Shown: in pieces, positions 26,744 through 36,008 of the stretch | Position numbering within the stretch: the stretch's first letter is position 1 | Layout: every line of letters begins with the position of its first letter | Origin: an uncultured Rhodospirillaceae bacterium | Lineage (GTDB): Bacteria; Pseudomonadota; Alphaproteobacteria; Reyranellales; Reyranellaceae | Direction of reading: 5' to 3' | Length of the DNA stretch: 64,000 bases | Assembly (NCBI GenBank): GCA_945952105.1 | Contig: CAMFGZ010000006.1 | Coordinates: 62,001 to 126,000, forward strand | The notes under the pieces: model-generated | The model's input: only the letters and a program-made list of their open reading frames with translations | Told to the model about the DNA's origin: nothing | The model's database searches: none | Position numbers and translations under genes: made by a program

Positions 26744-27866
26744 TTACGCGGCTTCCTTGTCCTTGCCCTCGCCCACGCGGGCGGCAAGCGAGGCAGCCAT
26801 GAACTCGTCGAGGTCGCCGTCGAGCACCTTCTGCGGGTCCGACCGTTCCACGTTCGTGCGCAGGTCCTTCACCATCTGGTAGGGCTGCAGCACGTAGGAG
26901 CGAATCTGATGACCCCAGCCAATATCGGTCTTGTTTGCTTCAGCTTCGAGACGCTCCGCCTCGCGCTTCTGCAACTCGACCTCGTAGAGGCGCGCCTTCA
27001 GCATCTGGATCGCCTTGGCGCGGTTCTGGTGCTGCGAGCGCTCCTGCTGCACGGCGACGGCGATGCCGGTCGGCAGATGGGTGATGCGCACCGCTGAATC
27101 GGTCTTGTTGACGTGCTGGCCACCCGCGCCGGAGGCGCGATAGGTGTCGACCCTCAGGTCCTTGTCGATCAGCTCGATCTCGATGTTGTCGTCGACCTCG
27201 GGATAGACCCAGACCGAGGCGAAGGAGGTCTGCCGCCGCGCATTACCGTCGAATGGCGAAATTCGCACCAGCCGGTGCACGCCGCTCTCGGTCTTCAGCC
27301 AGCCATAGGCGTTGGGACCCTCGACCTTGTAGGCGCACGACTTGATGCCTGCCTCTTCGCCCGCGCTCTCCTCGAGCCAGCTCACCTTGTAGCCGCGGCG
27401 TTCGGCCCAGCGCGTGTACATGCGGGCCAGCATCTCGGCCCAGTCCTGGGCTTCGGTGCCGCCGGCGCCGGCATTGATTTCGATATAGGCATTGTTGGCA
27501 TCGGCCTCGCCCGACAACAGCGTCTCCAGCCGCGCCGCCTTTGCCTCGCCGGTGGCCTCGCGCAGCGCCTTCTCGCACTCGGCGATGGTGGCCTCGTCCT
27601 TCTCGGCCTCGGCCATCTCGATCAGCCCGACATTGTCGTCGACCGCCGCGCGCAGGCGCTTGATCGCCCCGATCGACGCTTCGAGCTTGGTGCGCTCGCG
27701 CATCACCTTCTCGGCATCCTTAGGGTCATTCCAGAGCGCCGGATCCTCGGCGCGCGCGTTCAGCTCCGCGAGACGTACGACCGCACGGTCGTAGTCAAAG
27801 ACGCCTCCTGAGGAGTTCGAGCGACTCCTCGATCTCGTTCACCATCGCTTGGGCTTCGGCGCGCAT
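26744..27866 (-). CDS. prfB: Peptide chain release factor 2, made by programmed +1 frameshift
   Basis: RF2 ends translation at UAA and UGA. The zero frame starts at ATG 27866 and runs 23 codons to an in-frame TGA (27797-27795). Translation must slip +1 at CTT-TGA-C to enter the long frame, giving about 373 aa (E. coli 365). AGGAGG sits three bases before the CTT, the same stimulatory spacing as in E. coli. The main frame carries the stop-recognition tripeptide in RISPFDGNARR and the catalytic GGQ loop in RASGAGGQHVNKTDSAVRI. Starting at the internal ATG (27706) would lose domain 1. The next gene upstream is the PBP1A gene. Confidence 0.96.
27795..27809 (-). promoter_or_regulatory. prfB programmed frameshift signal
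   Basis: On the minus strand AGGAGG-CGT-CTT-TGA-C gives an internal Shine-Dalgarno, a three-base spacer, the slippery Leu codon CTT and the poorly terminating TGA-C. Low RF2 lets the ribosome slip forward by one base, so RF2 controls its own synthesis. Confidence 0.95.
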
Positions 27867-27889
27867 CACGGATCCGTTTCAAGAACTGA

Positions 27890-30349
27890 CTAGTACGTCT
27901 CGCCCGTGCCCGAGAGACCCGGACGCCGGGGGCTGCCCGCCTGCTGCGGGCCCTGCGTGGGGTCTATAGCGGAATAAGGGGCCGATCCGTCAAGCGGTGT
28001 GACCATGTAGCCCTCCGATCCCGGCTCGGTGTTCGGCTTGAACACTTCGTCGATGGTGCCACCCTCGTAGCTGAAGCGGACCATGCGCAGGCCCGGCGGC
28101 ACACGGAACGGCGTCGGCGGCTTGCCTTTGAAGATCTCCTTGGCGATCGCCTCGTAGATCGGCACGGCATTGCTGCCGCCGGTCTCCTGCGAACCCAGCG
28201 TCCGCGGCTCGTCGAAGCCGATATAGACGCCGATGGTGATGTCGGGCGTCGAGCCCAGGAACCAGTTGTCGTGCGCGTCGTTCGTCGTGCCGGTCTTGCC
28301 GGCGATCGGACGGCCGAGCGCGGCCAGACGGCCTGCCGTGCCCCGGGTCGTCACGCCCTGCATCATGCTGACGACCTGATAGACCGAAGCGGGATCGTGG
28401 AACGGCTTGCGCGAATCGATCAGTTCCGGCGCGGTGGGCCTCGCGCTGCCGACCGTTTCGCCGCAACCGCGACAGGCGCGCGGCTCGTGGCGATAAACGG
28501 TCTTGCCGTTGCGGTCCTGCACGCGGTCGACCAGGGAAGGCGTGATTTCGAGCGCGCCGTTGGCCAGCATCGCGTAGGCCATCGTCATGCGCAGCAGGGT
28601 GGTCTCGCCGGCGCCCAGCGCCATCGGCAGGTAGGCGCCCATATTGTCCGTGACGCCGAATTCCTTGGCCACGTCGACGACGCGCTTCATGCCGATCTGC
28701 TGGGCCATGCGCACCGTCATCAAATTGCGCGAAAGTTCGAGGCCGCGGCGGACCGTGGTCGGTCCCAGCATGTCGCCGCCATAGTTCTTCGGCGTCCACA
28801 GCGGCTGGCCATGGCCCGGGTCGTAGACGAACGGCGCATCGAGCACGACAGATGCCGGCGTGAAGCCCGCGTCCATCGCCGCAAGGTAGACGAACGGCTT
28901 GAACGACGAGCCCGGCTGTCGCGCGGCCTGGACGGCACGATTGAACTGGCTGCGGCCGTAGGACCAGCCACCCGACATTGCGAGCACGCGGCCGGTCTGC
29001 GTGTCCATCACCACCACGCCGCCTTCGACGTTGGGGACCTGCCGCAGTGCGTAGGTCCTGGGCGGATAGGGCTTGGCGTTTGCGCCCGCGGGCTTTTCGA
29101 CCTTCTCGACGACGATCACGTCGCCCACCGAAACGACGTCGCGAGGGCCGCGCGGCGAGGCGCCCAGAGTCTGGTTCTGCAAAGTCGGACGGGCCCAGTT
29201 CATCTCGGCGAAGGGCACTGTGCCCTCCCCGTCCGGCAGGCCGACGATCTGGATGGACTGCGCATCGACCTTGTTCACGACCGCGAGTTGCCAGGCGGCG
29301 GGACCGGCCAGCGGACGGCGCTGGACAATGCGCGCGAACTCTTCTTCCCACACGGTCATGTCGGGGATCTTGGCGTAGGGCCCGCGCCAGCCGTGACGGC
29401 GGTCATAGGCGATCAGCCCCTCGCGCAGGGCGTTGTCGGCGACGTTCTGGATGGCTGGATCGAGGGTCGTGCTGACGGTCAGGCCGCCTTCGTAGAGGCC
29501 CTTCTCGCCATAGGCGGCCATCAGGTTGCGGCGCACTTCCTCGGCGAAGAAATCGGCCTGCGCCACGTCCGTGGCACTGCGACGGCGATATTGCAGCTTC
29601 TCGGCCTTGGCGGCCTGCGCTTCGGCCGCGGTGATATAGCCGTCCTCCATCATGCGATGGAGGACGTAGTCGCGGCGCGCGTAGGCTTCCTTCTCGTTGC
29701 GCACGATGTTGTAGCGGTTCGGCGCCTTGGGAAGAGCCGCCAGATAGGCGATCTCCGACAGCGAGAGTTCGTCGAGCGAGCGGTCGAAGTAGTTGAGCGC
29801 GGCCTGCGCCACGCCGTAATTGCCAGAACCGAGGTAGATCTCGTTCAGGTAAAGTTCGAGGATGCGTTCCTTGGAGTAGGTCTCCTCGATCCGGAAGGCG
29901 AGAATGGCTTCGCGGATCTTGCGCGAGAGCGTCGCCTGGTTGGTGAGCAGGAAGTTCTTGGCGACCTGCTGGGTGAGGCCGGATGCACCCTCGGGACGCT
30001 TGCCCGGGTTGGCCACGTTGGCGACCATGGCGCGCACCACGCCGATGAAGTCGATGCCCGGATGGGTGAAAAAGCGCTGGTCCTCGGCCGCGACGAAGGC
30101 TTCGAGGACGCGCTTTGGCATGGCGGCGACGGGCACGAAGACGCGCTTCTCGCGGGCATACTCGGCCAGAAGCTTGCCGTCCGCGGCGTAAAGCCGGGTC
30201 AGCGTCGCCGGCTGGTAGTCGGCAAGTTGCTTGTGATCGGGCAGCCCGTGGCTGAAATGCCAGAAAAGGCCTGCGACGGTACCAGTACCAACGATGAGGG
30301 CGGCAGTGGCGAAAGCCAGGCTGATCTTGATGAAGTTGAGCACGGTCAC
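27890..30349 (-). CDS. mrcA: Penicillin-binding protein 1A (glycosyltransferase/transpeptidase)
   Basis: The 819-aa bifunctional peptidoglycan synthase is anchored by a helix at about residues 8-29. The GT51 domain has its catalytic Glu in AAEDQRFFTHPGID (residue 89). An OB-like insert follows. The transpeptidase domain has SxxK in GSSFKPFVYLAAMD near residue 480, SxN in LSRNLMTVRM near 541 and KTG in AGKTGTTNDAHDNWF near 683. A cysteine pair near 630 (RACRGCGET) is seen in alphaproteobacterial members. The start is GTG 30349. The amidase gene lies just upstream in the same direction, so a cell-wall operon (amidase-PBP1A-prfB) is likely. Confidence 0.97.
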   Translation of the reverse strand: MTVLNFIKISLAFATAALIVGTGTVAGLFWHFSHGLPDHKQLADYQPATLTRLYAADGKLLAEYAREKRVFVPVAAMPKRVLEAFVAAEDQRFFTHPGIDFIGVVRAMVANVANPGKRPEGASGLTQQVAKNFLLTNQATLSRKIREAILAFRIEETYSKERILELYLNEIYLGSGNYGVAQAALNYFDRSLDELSLSEIAYLAALPKAPNRYNIVRNEKEAYARRDYVLHRMMEDGYITAAEAQAAKAEKLQYRRRSATDVAQADFFAEEVRRNLMAAYGEKGLYEGGLTVSTTLDPAIQNVADNALREGLIAYDRRHGWRGPYAKIPDMTVWEEEFARIVQRRPLAGPAAWQLAVVNKVDAQSIQIVGLPDGEGTVPFAEMNWARPTLQNQTLGASPRGPRDVVSVGDVIVVEKVEKPAGANAKPYPPRTYALRQVPNVEGGVVVMDTQTGRVLAMSGGWSYGRSQFNRAVQAARQPGSSFKPFVYLAAMDAGFTPASVVLDAPFVYDPGHGQPLWTPKNYGGDMLGPTTVRRGLELSRNLMTVRMAQQIGMKRVVDVAKEFGVTDNMGAYLPMALGAGETTLLRMTMAYAMLANGALEITPSLVDRVQDRNGKTVYRHEPRACRGCGETVGSARPTAPELIDSRKPFHDPASVYQVVSMMQGVTTRGTAGRLAALGRPIAGKTGTTNDAHDNWFLGSTPDITIGVYIGFDEPRTLGSQETGGSNAVPIYEAIAKEIFKGKPPTPFRVPPGLRMVRFSYEGGTIDEVFKPNTEPGSEGYMVTPLDGSAPYSAIDPTQGPQQAGSPRRPGLSGTGETY

Positions 30350-30398
30350 TTTCTACGTGGCACCCAGAGGGCCTTCAATGTCGCAGAATGGCCCGGAC

Positions 30399-31232
30399 TT
30401 ATGCCTTTCTTGTGGCGCCGAAATAGGCGTCCACGGACGCCCTCAGCGCCCGGGCAAGGGCCATCTGGTGCTGGCGGACGGTCAGAAGCTTCTCGTCCTG
30501 GGAATTGGAAAGATAGCCCAGCTCGACCAATGCCGCCGGGATGTCGGGTGACGTCAGCACCGCAAATCCGGCCTGCCGGTGGCTGCGCGGCAGGAGTCGC
30601 ACACCGTTTCTGGCGAAGGTCGCCACGACCGTGTCGGCAAGCCGCCGGGAATCGTTCACGGTCCCGCGCTGGCTCATGGCGACGAGGGTCTGCGCGACGT
30701 TGTCCGGTTGATCCGACAGCCTCATGCCGGAAACGACCATGCCGGCGCGGTTTTCGCGAGCCGCCAGGGCGGCCGCCTCGCGGTCCGTCGCCTCCTCCGA
30801 GAGTGTGTAGACGGATGCCCCCCGCACATCGTGGTCGCTGTGCGCATCGGCATGAAGCGAGAGGAAGAGATCGGCCTTTGCGGCCTGAGCGCGAGCGACA
30901 CGTTCGCGTAACGCAACGTAGTTGTCGGTGTTCCGCGACAGCAGAACCCGATATCGGTTTCCCGCGAGCAGTTCGCGCTGCAAGTCGCGCGCAATTGCGA
31001 GTACGACGCCCTTTTCCTGGGTACCGCGGCCGCCCAGTGCGCCAGGATCACGACCACCGTGCCCGGGGTCGAGAAACACCAGCTTCGGTTTGGCCATCGG
31101 GACGGTCGGATTGGGCTTCTTGACCGATTTCTGTCGCTTGGACGGGGCCGCCAACGCGCCGCCCGTGCCCATTCCAAGCACGGTCACGCCGGCCAGAACG
31201 GCGAGCAAATGACGGCGGCGGAAATCGGACAT
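30399..31232 (-). CDS. N-acetylmuramoyl-L-alanine amidase (Amidase_3), Tat-type signal
   Basis: The 277-aa periplasmic amidase cuts the peptide stem from MurNAc during septum splitting. A twin-arginine-like signal, SDFRRRHLLAVLAGVTVLG, occupies the N-terminus; E. coli AmiA and AmiC are likewise Tat substrates. Zinc ligands are His58 in LDPGHGGRDPG, Glu73 in TQEKG and His127 in LSLHADAH, with the late catalytic Glu in ALVELGYLSN. The AMIN targeting domain found in many AmiC proteins is absent. The ATG at 31232 is preferred over a TTG four codons upstream. It is divergent from rne across an AT-rich region. Confidence 0.93.
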   Translation of the reverse strand: MSDFRRRHLLAVLAGVTVLGMGTGGALAAPSKRQKSVKKPNPTVPMAKPKLVFLDPGHGGRDPGALGGRGTQEKGVVLAIARDLQRELLAGNRYRVLLSRNTDNYVALRERVARAQAAKADLFLSLHADAHSDHDVRGASVYTLSEEATDREAAALAARENRAGMVVSGMRLSDQPDNVAQTLVAMSQRGTVNDSRRLADTVVATFARNGVRLLPRSHRQAGFAVLTSPDIPAALVELGYLSNSQDEKLLTVRQHQMALARALRASVDAYFGATRKA

Positions 31233-31710
31233 GGCCAATGCCAAGGATCAGAGAGGGATGAAAATTATTTGAATATTGTTAAACCATTATCAGAAAAACG
31301 ACTGTAATTCCAAATCTTTTCAACGTCTTAAAAGATCAAATTCACACGACACAATCTTTTGATTGTCGCTGTGATGCCAACCCCGTATGTTGCGTTCGCG
31401 AGCAGTCGCCGTCGTTCGTAGCGCGCCTTCGGGTCGCGCTCCGACGGCAGTTTCCGAGCCAGGCTGGGCTCGCGCCCTTGCAGAAATGGGGGTGCGGCCG
31501 GTCTGCGGAGAGACTGTCAGGCAGGCGGTGGCTATCAGGAAACTCGAGGTTGGCAGGGCCCAGTCGTGGCCCGGCGGCGTGAAGCTTCCCCGTCTTGGCC
31601 AGAGTTGGCCGTTCGGCGGGTCGATGACGCACCGCTCCCCTCGCACGACGGAGGCGACATGGCCGCCGGTCGCTCGCACCGGTTGGGATCGGACGCCTCG
31701 GAGCGAGCCC
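31233..31710. promoter_or_regulatory. Intergenic region and long RNase E leader
   Basis: This is 478 bp without a gene. The part near 31260-31370 is strikingly AT-rich and probably holds divergent promoters. It includes ATCTTTT (31314-31320)/AAAAGAT (31330-31336) and ACAATC (31351-31356)-TTTT-GATTGT (31361-31366), each a perfect stem. About 340 nt of GC-rich leader then precedes the rne ATG, with short hairpins such as GAGCC-AGGCTG-GGCTC near 31455. RNase E genes typically have long structured leaders through which the enzyme cuts its own message; autoregulation here is inferred. Confidence 0.6.
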
Positions 31711-34656
31711 ATGGCAAGGCGCATGCTCATCGACGCAAGTCATCCGGAAGAAACCCGGGTCGTTGTGGTCGATGGAACGAGACTGGAAGAATTCGACTTC
31801 GAAACCGCGAGCCGCAAGCCCCTCAAGGGCAATATCTATCTCGCGAAGGTCATCCGCATCGAACCGTCGCTCCAGGCGGCGTTCGTCGAGTATGGCGGGA
31901 ACCGGCACGGCTTCCTGGCCTTCTCGGAAATTCACCCCGACTACTATCAGATTCCCGTCGCCGACCGCGAACGGCTGATCGCCGAGCAGCATCGCCTGCA
32001 CGCGGAAGCCGAAGAGGATGAACCCCGCCGGCGCGATCGTGTCGACCGCACCGACATCGAGGAGGCCCGCGAAGTGGCCGCCGCAGAAGCGGCTCCTGCT
32101 GCCGAGGTCGCCGCCGGCGAACCCGGCCCCGAGGCGCCGGGCTTCGAGGGCGCCGCGCCCAAAGCCACTCCGGCCGATGTCGTCGTCACGGAAGACGTGG
32201 TGGCCGAGACGGCAGCCGGCGAAGTCGCTGCCGACGAGGCCACTCCGGCCCGCGAACCGGAACCGCAGGCCCAGCCCGCCGAAATCCCGGTCGAGCGTCT
32301 CGACGGTCCGGTCCATGTCGAGCCGGCGGTGGCCGAGCCCGTTCATGCCGAAGCGGCTCCCGACGAAACGACCGAGATACGGGCGGCCGAGTCCGCGACC
32401 GATGGCGAGCCGATGGCCGCCTCTGACGGCTCCGAGCGGATCGTCGAAACCAATGGCGAAGCGTCGACCGATCCGGCCGAGGCTCCCCAGCCCGAGGTCA
32501 CGGTCGAGACGCTGGGTGGCGACGAGGTCGTCGAGGAGCGCGAGACGCGCGAACGTCGCCGCCGCAATCCGATCCGCCAGTACAAGATCCAGGAAGTCAT
32601 CAAGCGCCGGCAGATCCTGCTGGTGCAGGTCGTCAAGGAAGAGCGCGGCAACAAGGGCGCGGCCCTGACCACCTACCTCTCCCTGGCCGGCCGCTACTGC
32701 GTGCTGATGCCCAACGCCGGTCGTGGCGGCGGCATCTCGCGCAAGATCTCCAATCCCGCCGATCGCAAGCGGATGAAGGAGATACTGAGCGACCTCGACG
32801 TGCCGCAGGGCATGGGAGTCATCCTGCGCACCGCAGGTCTCGAGCGCTCCAACATCGACATCAAGCGCGACTACGAATACCTGTCGCGCCTCTGGGATTC
32901 GATCCGCGAGATCACCATGCGCTCGACGGCGCCGGCGCTGATCTACGAGGAAGGCGATCTCATCAAGCGCTCGCTGCGCGACATCTACGACACCGACATC
33001 GCGCAGGTCCTCGTCGAGGGCGAAGCGGGCTTCCAGGGCGCCGCCGAGTTCATGCGCCAGCTGGTGCCGCACCAGGCGAACAAGGTCGAGCTCTACAAGG
33101 AGCCGATCCCCCTCTTCCACCGCTATCAGGTGGAGAACCAGTTCGACGCCATGCATTCGCCGACGGTGCAGCTCCGCTCCGGCGGCTACATCGTCATCAA
33201 TCCGACCGAGGCGCTGGTCGCCATCGATGTCAACTCGGGCCGCTCCACCAAGGAGCGCAACATCGAGGAGACGGCGCTGCGCACCAACCTCGAGGCGGCC
33301 GAGGAAATCGCCCGCCAGGTCCGCCTGCGCGACCTGGCCGGCCTGATCGTGATCGACTTCATCGACATGGAGGAGACGCGTCACCAGCGCCAGGTCGAGC
33401 ACAAGGTGAAGGACTCGATGCGCAGCGACCGCGCGCGCATCCAGATCGGCCGCATCTCTGCCTTCGGCCTGCTCGAGATGTCGCGCCAGCGGCTGCGTCC
33501 CAGCCTGCTGGAACACTCGACCGAGGTCTGCCCGCATTGCGCCGGCACCGGCCGCATCCGTTCGCTCGAATCCGCCTCGCTCCATGCGTTGCGCGCGATC
33601 GAGGAGGAAGGCGTTCGCCGCCGCGCCAGCGAGATCGCGGTCAGCGTTCCGCCGAACGTTGCGCTCTACCTGCTCAACCAGAAGCGCCATTCGCTGTCGG
33701 AGATCGAGCAGCGTTACGGCTTCACGGTCATCGTCGAGGCCGACGAGGACCTCCACGCCGCCGATTGCGAGATCGAGCGCGTGCGCTCGCGCCGCGACGA
33801 CCACCGCAACAATGACCGACCGGCTCCGGAACTGGCGCGCGCCACCTACGAGGAGGCTTCGAGCGAGGAGGCTCCGTCCGACGAGGGCGAGGGCGTCGAA
33901 GCTCGAGACAACGACGAGCGCGGCGAGGAGCGTAGCTCGGACGATGAAGGTGGCGAGGGCCGTGGCCGTCGCCGCCGCCGCCGTCGTCGTCGCGGCGGTC
34001 GCCGCGAGGATGGCGAAGGGGCCGAGCGGGCTCAGGCCAACGGCGAAGACCGCGAGGGCGAGGAAGCCAGCGTCGACGGCGCTGCCGACGACGACGAAGG
34101 CGATGCGCCGGACGGCGAGCGCGATACCGCGCGGGCCAACGACGACAACGCCGAGGGTGCCGAGGGCGATCGTCCCGAAGGCGAGCGCAACGGCGAGGAT
34201 CGCGGTGACGGCAATGGCGACCGCCGCCGCCGGCGCGGCCGCCGCGGTGGCCGCCGCCGTCGTCGCGAGAATGGCGAGGGCGAAACTCTGCAGGGCGAAG
34301 GCCAGGCATCGGACGGCCAGGCCAACGAAGACCAAGCCGATTCGCAGGGCGACGAGCACGCCGAGAACGGTCACGACATCAGCGAGCCGAACGGCGCGCA
34401 CGAGCCGCCGGCCTCGCCACCGACGCCGCTGGAAGCCATGCCGGTCGAGCACATGCCGGTTGAGCGCGCGCCCTTCGATCCGGGCGCCCCGGTGAACGTC
34501 GAAGCCGCTGCGCCGCCTCCCCCGGCCCCGCCGGTGGTCGCATCGGCGCCGCAGCCGATCGTGATCCCGGAGCCGGAGCCCGCTCCGGCTCCGCCGCCGG
34601 TCCCCGTGATCGACGCTCCGCCGGAAAAGCCCAAGCGCGGCTGGTGGCGCCGGTAG
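31711..34656 (+). CDS. rne: Ribonuclease E
   Basis: The 981-aa endoribonuclease is the core of the RNA degradosome. The S1 domain is split by a Glu/Ala/Pro-rich insert at about residues 105-280, a feature of alphaproteobacterial RNase E. DNase-I-like catalytic aspartates lie in AIDVNSGRSTKERN (near 505) and VIDFIDM (near 548). The zinc-link CPHC is at 607-610. The C-terminal third is a disordered scaffold with two Arg blocks (GRGRRRRRRRRRGGRRED and RRRRRGRRGGRRRRRE) in an acidic background and a Pro-rich end, likely RNA and partner binding. The ATG at 31711 begins the family sequence MARRMLIDASH. Confidence 0.96.
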   Translation: MARRMLIDASHPEETRVVVVDGTRLEEFDFETASRKPLKGNIYLAKVIRIEPSLQAAFVEYGGNRHGFLAFSEIHPDYYQIPVADRERLIAEQHRLHAEAEEDEPRRRDRVDRTDIEEAREVAAAEAAPAAEVAAGEPGPEAPGFEGAAPKATPADVVVTEDVVAETAAGEVAADEATPAREPEPQAQPAEIPVERLDGPVHVEPAVAEPVHAEAAPDETTEIRAAESATDGEPMAASDGSERIVETNGEASTDPAEAPQPEVTVETLGGDEVVEERETRERRRRNPIRQYKIQEVIKRRQILLVQVVKEERGNKGAALTTYLSLAGRYCVLMPNAGRGGGISRKISNPADRKRMKEILSDLDVPQGMGVILRTAGLERSNIDIKRDYEYLSRLWDSIREITMRSTAPALIYEEGDLIKRSLRDIYDTDIAQVLVEGEAGFQGAAEFMRQLVPHQANKVELYKEPIPLFHRYQVENQFDAMHSPTVQLRSGGYIVINPTEALVAIDVNSGRSTKERNIEETALRTNLEAAEEIARQVRLRDLAGLIVIDFIDMEETRHQRQVEHKVKDSMRSDRARIQIGRISAFGLLEMSRQRLRPSLLEHSTEVCPHCAGTGRIRSLESASLHALRAIEEEGVRRRASEIAVSVPPNVALYLLNQKRHSLSEIEQRYGFTVIVEADEDLHAADCEIERVRSRRDDHRNNDRPAPELARATYEEASSEEAPSDEGEGVEARDNDERGEERSSDDEGGEGRGRRRRRRRRRGGRREDGEGAERAQANGEDREGEEASVDGAADDDEGDAPDGERDTARANDDNAEGAEGDRPEGERNGEDRGDGNGDRRRRRGRRGGRRRRRENGEGETLQGEGQASDGQANEDQADSQGDEHAENGHDISEPNGAHEPPASPPTPLEAMPVEHMPVERAPFDPGAPVNVEAAAPPPPAPPVVASAPQPIVIPEPEPAPAPPPVPVIDAPPEKPKRGWWRR

Positions 34657-34660
34657 GCGG

Positions 34661-35629
34661 ATGCCCAGCATGCGCCGCCGCGACCTGATCGCCGGCGCTG
34701 CCGCGCTGCCCTTCGGCAGCGCGGCGAAAGCAGATACCTTTCCGAACGGCCCTTTTCGCATCATCGTGCCGTTCGGTCCGGGTTCGGCCACCGACCAGAG
34801 CGCGCGCAACGTCGCCGAGGGCCTCAACAAGGCGTTCGGCGTTCCGGCCGTCGTCGAGAACAAGCCAGGCGCCAACGGCGCCATTGCCGCCGAGGTCGCG
34901 GCCAAGGCAAAGCCGGACGGACAGACCATCTTCGTCTGCTCCAACACCGCGGCGGCCTCCAACGTCGCGCTGATGAAATCCCTGCCCTACGACCCGCTGA
35001 AGGACTTCGATCCGGTGACGATCATCGGCCGTGCGCCGGTGTTCATGATCGTGAACCCGAAGGTCGAGGCGAAGACGGCCGGCGAGTTCGTGGCGCTGTG
35101 CAAGCGCCAGCCGGGCAAGATCAACTTCGGATCGGGCAGCGCCTCGACGCGCATTTCGGGCGAGCTGCTCAAGGCCAAGGCCGGCATCGACATGCTGCAC
35201 GTGCCCTACAAGAGCACGCCCGCCGCCCTGCAGGACACGATGGCCGGCCATGTTCAGATGTGCTTCGCCGATCCGGTCACCAGCCTGCCGCAGGTCAAGG
35301 CCGGCACCGTGCGCTGCCTCGGCGTCGGCAGTCGCGGCCGCTATCCGCTCACGCCCGACATCCCCACCCTGATCGAACAGGGCATTCCCGACTTCGAGCT
35401 GATGACCTGGACTGGAATCCTGATGCCGCGCGGCGTCCCGCAGCCGGCCATGGCGAAGCTCCGAGAGGCCATGCTCAAGGCCATCACCGATCCAGCCTAT
35501 GTCGAGCGACAGGCCCAGGGAGGCTCGGAGATCGCGCCCTGCACGCCCGAAGAGATGCGGCGCATCATGGTCGCCGAGATCGAGCTCTACCGCGAGATGA
35601 TGAAGGTCGCCGGCATCGAGCCGGAATAG
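34661..35629 (+). CDS. TctC/Bug-family tripartite tricarboxylate transporter receptor
   Basis: The 322-aa periplasmic receptor has a Tat-like leader MRRRDLIAGAAALPFGSAAK. The mature opening FRIIVPFGPGSATDQSARNV is characteristic of the family, and LKAKAGIDMLHVPYKSTPAA holds the ligand-binding beta-loop. Bug receptors bind carboxylates and amides with TctA/TctB membrane partners, which are absent from the window. Orphan Bug genes are very common in betaproteobacteria and Reyranella-like genomes. It starts four bases after the rne stop, probably by chance proximity rather than shared function. Confidence 0.92.
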   Translation: MPSMRRRDLIAGAAALPFGSAAKADTFPNGPFRIIVPFGPGSATDQSARNVAEGLNKAFGVPAVVENKPGANGAIAAEVAAKAKPDGQTIFVCSNTAAASNVALMKSLPYDPLKDFDPVTIIGRAPVFMIVNPKVEAKTAGEFVALCKRQPGKINFGSGSASTRISGELLKAKAGIDMLHVPYKSTPAALQDTMAGHVQMCFADPVTSLPQVKAGTVRCLGVGSRGRYPLTPDIPTLIEQGIPDFELMTWTGILMPRGVPQPAMAKLREAMLKAITDPAYVERQAQGGSEIAPCTPEEMRRIMVAEIELYREMMKVAGIEPE

Positions 35630-35663
35630 CGGCCCACAGGCAGGCTTGCCCGGCGCGCCGGCT

Positions 35664-35687
35664 CGTTGTGTTCAATAAGATACAACG
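35664..35687. promoter_or_regulatory. Mo-box-like site A
   Basis: CGTTGTGT, eight bases (TCAATAAG), then ATACAACG, including a perfect CGTTGT/ACAACG inverted repeat. It ends three bases before the first ATG of the ArsR-type gene. It shares the 8-8-8 layout and the GTTCAAT core with sites B and D, so it is either a ModE-type box or the ArsR protein's own operator. Confidence 0.55.
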
Positions 35688-35690
35688 GAA

Positions 35691-36008
35691 ATGCCAGCAT
35701 CCTCGATGGACACCACCACAGCTGCCGGCCGCCTCCAGGCCCTTGCCAACCCGGCGCGCCTCCGGATCTACGAGATCCTCTCGCGGGCCGATGAAGGCGG
35801 CCTGACCGTGGGCTCGATCCAGGACCTCGTCGGGATGAACGCCTCGACGCTGTCGCATCACCTGAAAACGCTGGTCCTGGCCGGCCTGGTGACACAGACG
35901 CGTGCGGCAACCAGCCTGGTCTGCCGACCCAATCGCGACGCGATGGACGGGCTGTTCAGCTACCTCGCGCGCGAGTGCCGCCTCGCCCCCAGGCACAGGG
36001 CGGCCTAG
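35691..36008 (+). CDS. ArsR-family winged-helix regulator
   Basis: The 105-aa ArsR/SmtB-fold protein contains LQALANPARLRIYEILSRAD, broken before IQDLVGMNASTLSHHLKTLV (recognition helix) and a wing at LVTQTRAATSLVCRPNR. One cysteine lies in the wing and another near the C-terminus (ARECRLAPRH); no typical ELCVCDL metal site is present, so metal sensing is doubtful. Site A abuts the ATG at 35691. If the site covers the promoter, ATG 35706 is an alternative start. The stop overlaps by four bases the stop of the convergent small gene at 36005. Confidence 0.85.
   Translation: MPASSMDTTTAAGRLQALANPARLRIYEILSRADEGGLTVGSIQDLVGMNASTLSHHLKTLVLAGLVTQTRAATSLVCRPNRDAMDGLFSYLARECRLAPRHRAA

Noticed and set aside
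28271..31123. 950-codon plus-strand frame opposite the PBP1A and amidase genes
   Set aside because: High GC removes stops on the opposite strand; composition is Arg/His/Asp-rich with no recognisable fold.
31387..31710. N-terminal extension of RNase E by 108 codons
   Set aside because: The extension lacks similarity to RNase E and the family start MARRMLID lies at 31711.
31342..34962. Very long open frame on the minus strand opposite rne
   Set aside because: It is low-complexity (Ala/Val/Arg/Gly runs), mirrors the repetitive RNase E tail and has no domain; RNase E on the plus strand is unambiguous.
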